From: Candidatus Acetothermia bacterium | Lineage (GTDB): Bacteria > Bipolaricaulota > Bipolaricaulia > RBG-16-55-9 > DRXL01 | Direction of reading: 5' to 3' | DNA length: 33,579 nt | Assembly (NCBI GenBank): GCA_016179105.1 | Contig: JACOSB010000025.1 | Coordinates: forward strand, 1-33,579 | Shown here: piece by piece, positions 32,701-33,579 of the stretch | Position numbering within the stretch: the stretch's first letter is position 1 | Layout of the letters: each line of letters begins with the position of its first letter | The notes under the pieces: generated by a model | The model's input: the letters and a program-made list of their open reading frames with translations, nothing else | The model's database searches: none | What the model was told of the DNA's origin: nothing | Program-made: the position numbers and the translations under genes

Positions 32701-32729
32701 TTGCTACGCGCAAAAGAAGAAGCTACAAT
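32701..32729 (+). promoter_or_regulatory. Promoter directly before the ABC ATPase ATG
   Basis: TTGCTA (32701-32706), 17-nt spacer, TACAAT (32724-32729), then 7 nt to ATG 32737. A leaderless mRNA is predicted. The upstream TTG that could be read as a start codon is the -35 box. Confidence 0.6.
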
Positions 32730-32736
32730 CTCACTT

Positions 32737-33426
32737 ATGCTGCTCGAGACGAAAAATGTCCGCAAAGAGTACCGAATTGGAAGTGAAGTCATTCAGGCCC
32801 TGCGCGGGGTCACTTTCGGCGTCAACGCGGGCGACTTTGTGATCATTAATGGTCCTTCCGGATCGGGAAAGACAACGCTTCTCAACTTAATCGCTTGTAT
32901 CGACCGCCCTACGGAGGGCGAGGTCTTCATCGAAGAACAGCCTGTCTCTAAGCTCTCTTCGTCAAAGCTCGCCGAGACCCGCCGCGACAAGATCGGCCTC
33001 GTCTTCCAATCTTTTAATTTAATCCCCGTCTTGTCGGCCTATGAAAACATCGAATACCCGCTCTTGCTCCAGAGCGCGAGCCGCTCTGAACGCCGTCAAA
33101 AGGTGATGAAACTTTTGGATGAAGTCGGCCTTACGACGATGGCCCATCGCCGCCCCGATGAACTTTCTGGAGGCCAAAAACAACGCATCGCCCTCGCCCG
33201 CGCTTTGGTGACAGAGCCCCGAATTATTTTGGCAGATGAGCCGACGGCGAACCTAGATTCTGAGACAGCGAAGACCGTGATGGGTATTATGAAACGCCTC
33301 AATACCGAGCACAGCGCGGCGTTTATTATTGTGACACACGACCGAATGATCAACGAGTACGCTAAGAAAATCGTTAGCATCCGCGACGGACAATTGCTCG
33401 ATGGGAATAATTCAGCATCTCCATAG
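32737..33426 (+). CDS. MacB/LolD-type ABC transporter ATP-binding protein
   Basis: 229 residues from ATG 32737. Motifs: Walker A GPSGSGKTT, Q-loop VFQSFNLIPVLSAYEN, signature LSGGQ, Walker B IILADEPTANLDSE, H-loop VTHD. FQSFNLIP and DEPTANLDS are marks of the MacB/LolD/FtsE group, ATPases that work with FtsX-like permeases in mechanotransmission or lipoprotein release. No permease follows within the window: the next frame after it is on the other strand, so the partner must be elsewhere or absent. The TAG stop lies in a family A palindrome. Confidence 0.92.
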   Translation: MLLETKNVRKEYRIGSEVIQALRGVTFGVNAGDFVIINGPSGSGKTTLLNLIACIDRPTEGEVFIEEQPVSKLSSSKLAETRRDKIGLVFQSFNLIPVLSAYENIEYPLLLQSASRSERRQKVMKLLDEVGLTTMAHRRPDELSGGQKQRIALARALVTEPRIILADEPTANLDSETAKTVMGIMKRLNTEHSAAFIIVTHDRMINEYAKKIVSIRDGQLLDGNNSASP

Positions 33427-33451
33427 GGGCGGGTTGGAAATCCGCCCCTAT
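33423..33451. repeat. Palindromic element, family A copy 11
   Basis: ATAGGGGCGG and CCGCCCCTAT arms with a 9-nt centre. The first arm provides the TAG stop of the ABC ATPase gene. It lies between two convergent genes. Confidence 0.82.
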
Positions 33452-33502
33452 ACCCTTCTGTAGTATTTTCCAATTGAAAGATGAGCATGAAGACGTGAGT
33501 CG

Positions 33503-33579
33503 TTACTTCAGTATACCCAGGTCTGGGAAGGAACGAAAGAGCTCGGCCTTGCGCTGCTGTAGCCGTTGCGCAAACTCCG
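33503..33579 (-). CDS. C-terminal end of a gene running off the window
   Basis: Minus-strand frame open from the window edge to TAA at 33503-33505, about 24 residues: EFAQRLQQRKAELF, RSFPDLGILK. The charged helical end is protein-like, but too little is visible to name a function. Confidence 0.4.
   Translation of the reverse strand, partial: EFAQRLQQRKAELFRSFPDLGILK

Noticed and set aside
32701..32736. TTG 32701 as the start of the ABC ATPase
   Set aside because: The TTG is better explained as the -35 box of a promoter whose -10 box is 7 nt before ATG 32737, where the family N-terminus begins.
6934..33451. CRISPR array from the repeated palindromes
   Set aside because: Copies are kilobases apart, not regularly spaced, and no cas gene is present.
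1..33579. tRNA, rRNA or transposase genes
   Set aside because: I saw no tRNA-like or rRNA segment and no transposase motif when reading the gaps and frames.

Overview
The window looks like a chromosomal piece of an uncultured, probably diderm bacterium. Evidence for two membranes is indirect: a predicted lipoprotein with a LolA-like body, a PEGA protein whose C-terminal part ends in an aromatic residue like an outer-membrane strand, and many Sec- or Tat-exported proteins. Two SARP/AfsR-type (BTAD) regulators, collagen-like surface proteins and dense families of intergenic palindromes suggest a deep-branching or candidate-phylum lineage. I cannot name the phylum. Genes start on ATG, GTG and TTG with clear AGGAGG-type ribosome sites, and several promoters lie so close to the ATG that leaderless transcripts are likely.

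Layout. 1-1900: a decayed M23 peptidase fragment, then a chain overlapping by ATGA (antitoxin-like protein, RelE/ParE toxin, frameshifted C-terminal remnant of an Eco57I/PglX-like restriction-modification enzyme). 1999-8437: an export-heavy catabolic block on the plus strand, with a frameshifted esterase, a GH39-like glycosidase fused to an esterase, a sulfatase, and a cytochrome c/copper monooxygenase fusion. 8586-10573: a lipoprotein, a double-ACT-domain protein and a Tat-exported small protein. 10651-16899: minus-strand surface genes, two collagen-like proteins and a PEGA protein. 17011-19112: metG, with no visible start codon, and a HesB/IscA protein with a Cys-rich tail. 19173-21887: a three-gene ABC-2 exporter. 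22090-24732: a PaaI thioesterase interrupted by an in-frame TAG, a GNAT acetyltransferase, a basic histone-H1-like protein and a VapBC pair. 25136-33579: a large SARP-AAA-TPR regulator, a DUF559 nuclease surrounded by five palindromes, a metzincin protease, a short SARP regulator and a MacB/LolD-type ABC ATPase.

Two things stand out. First, the intergenic regions before both SARP genes, and the one before the last ABC gene, carry three GTC-beginning heptamers at 10-11 bp pitch. This is the architecture of SARP operators, and upstream of the large regulator an adjacent pair of heptamers ends exactly 8 bp before a TATACT box. It suggests an auto- or cross-regulated SARP circuit. Second, the window holds at least five families of intergenic imperfect palindromes. 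One of them (CCTCCCCC/GGGGGAGG type) occurs only around the DUF559 nuclease gene, which suggests a nuclease-linked repeat element comparable in logic to REP/RAYT. Several genes are broken by one base (restriction-modification remnant, esterase) or one codon (PaaI), and two lack a normal start (metG, M23). Real decay and sequence error cannot be separated from the sequence alone.
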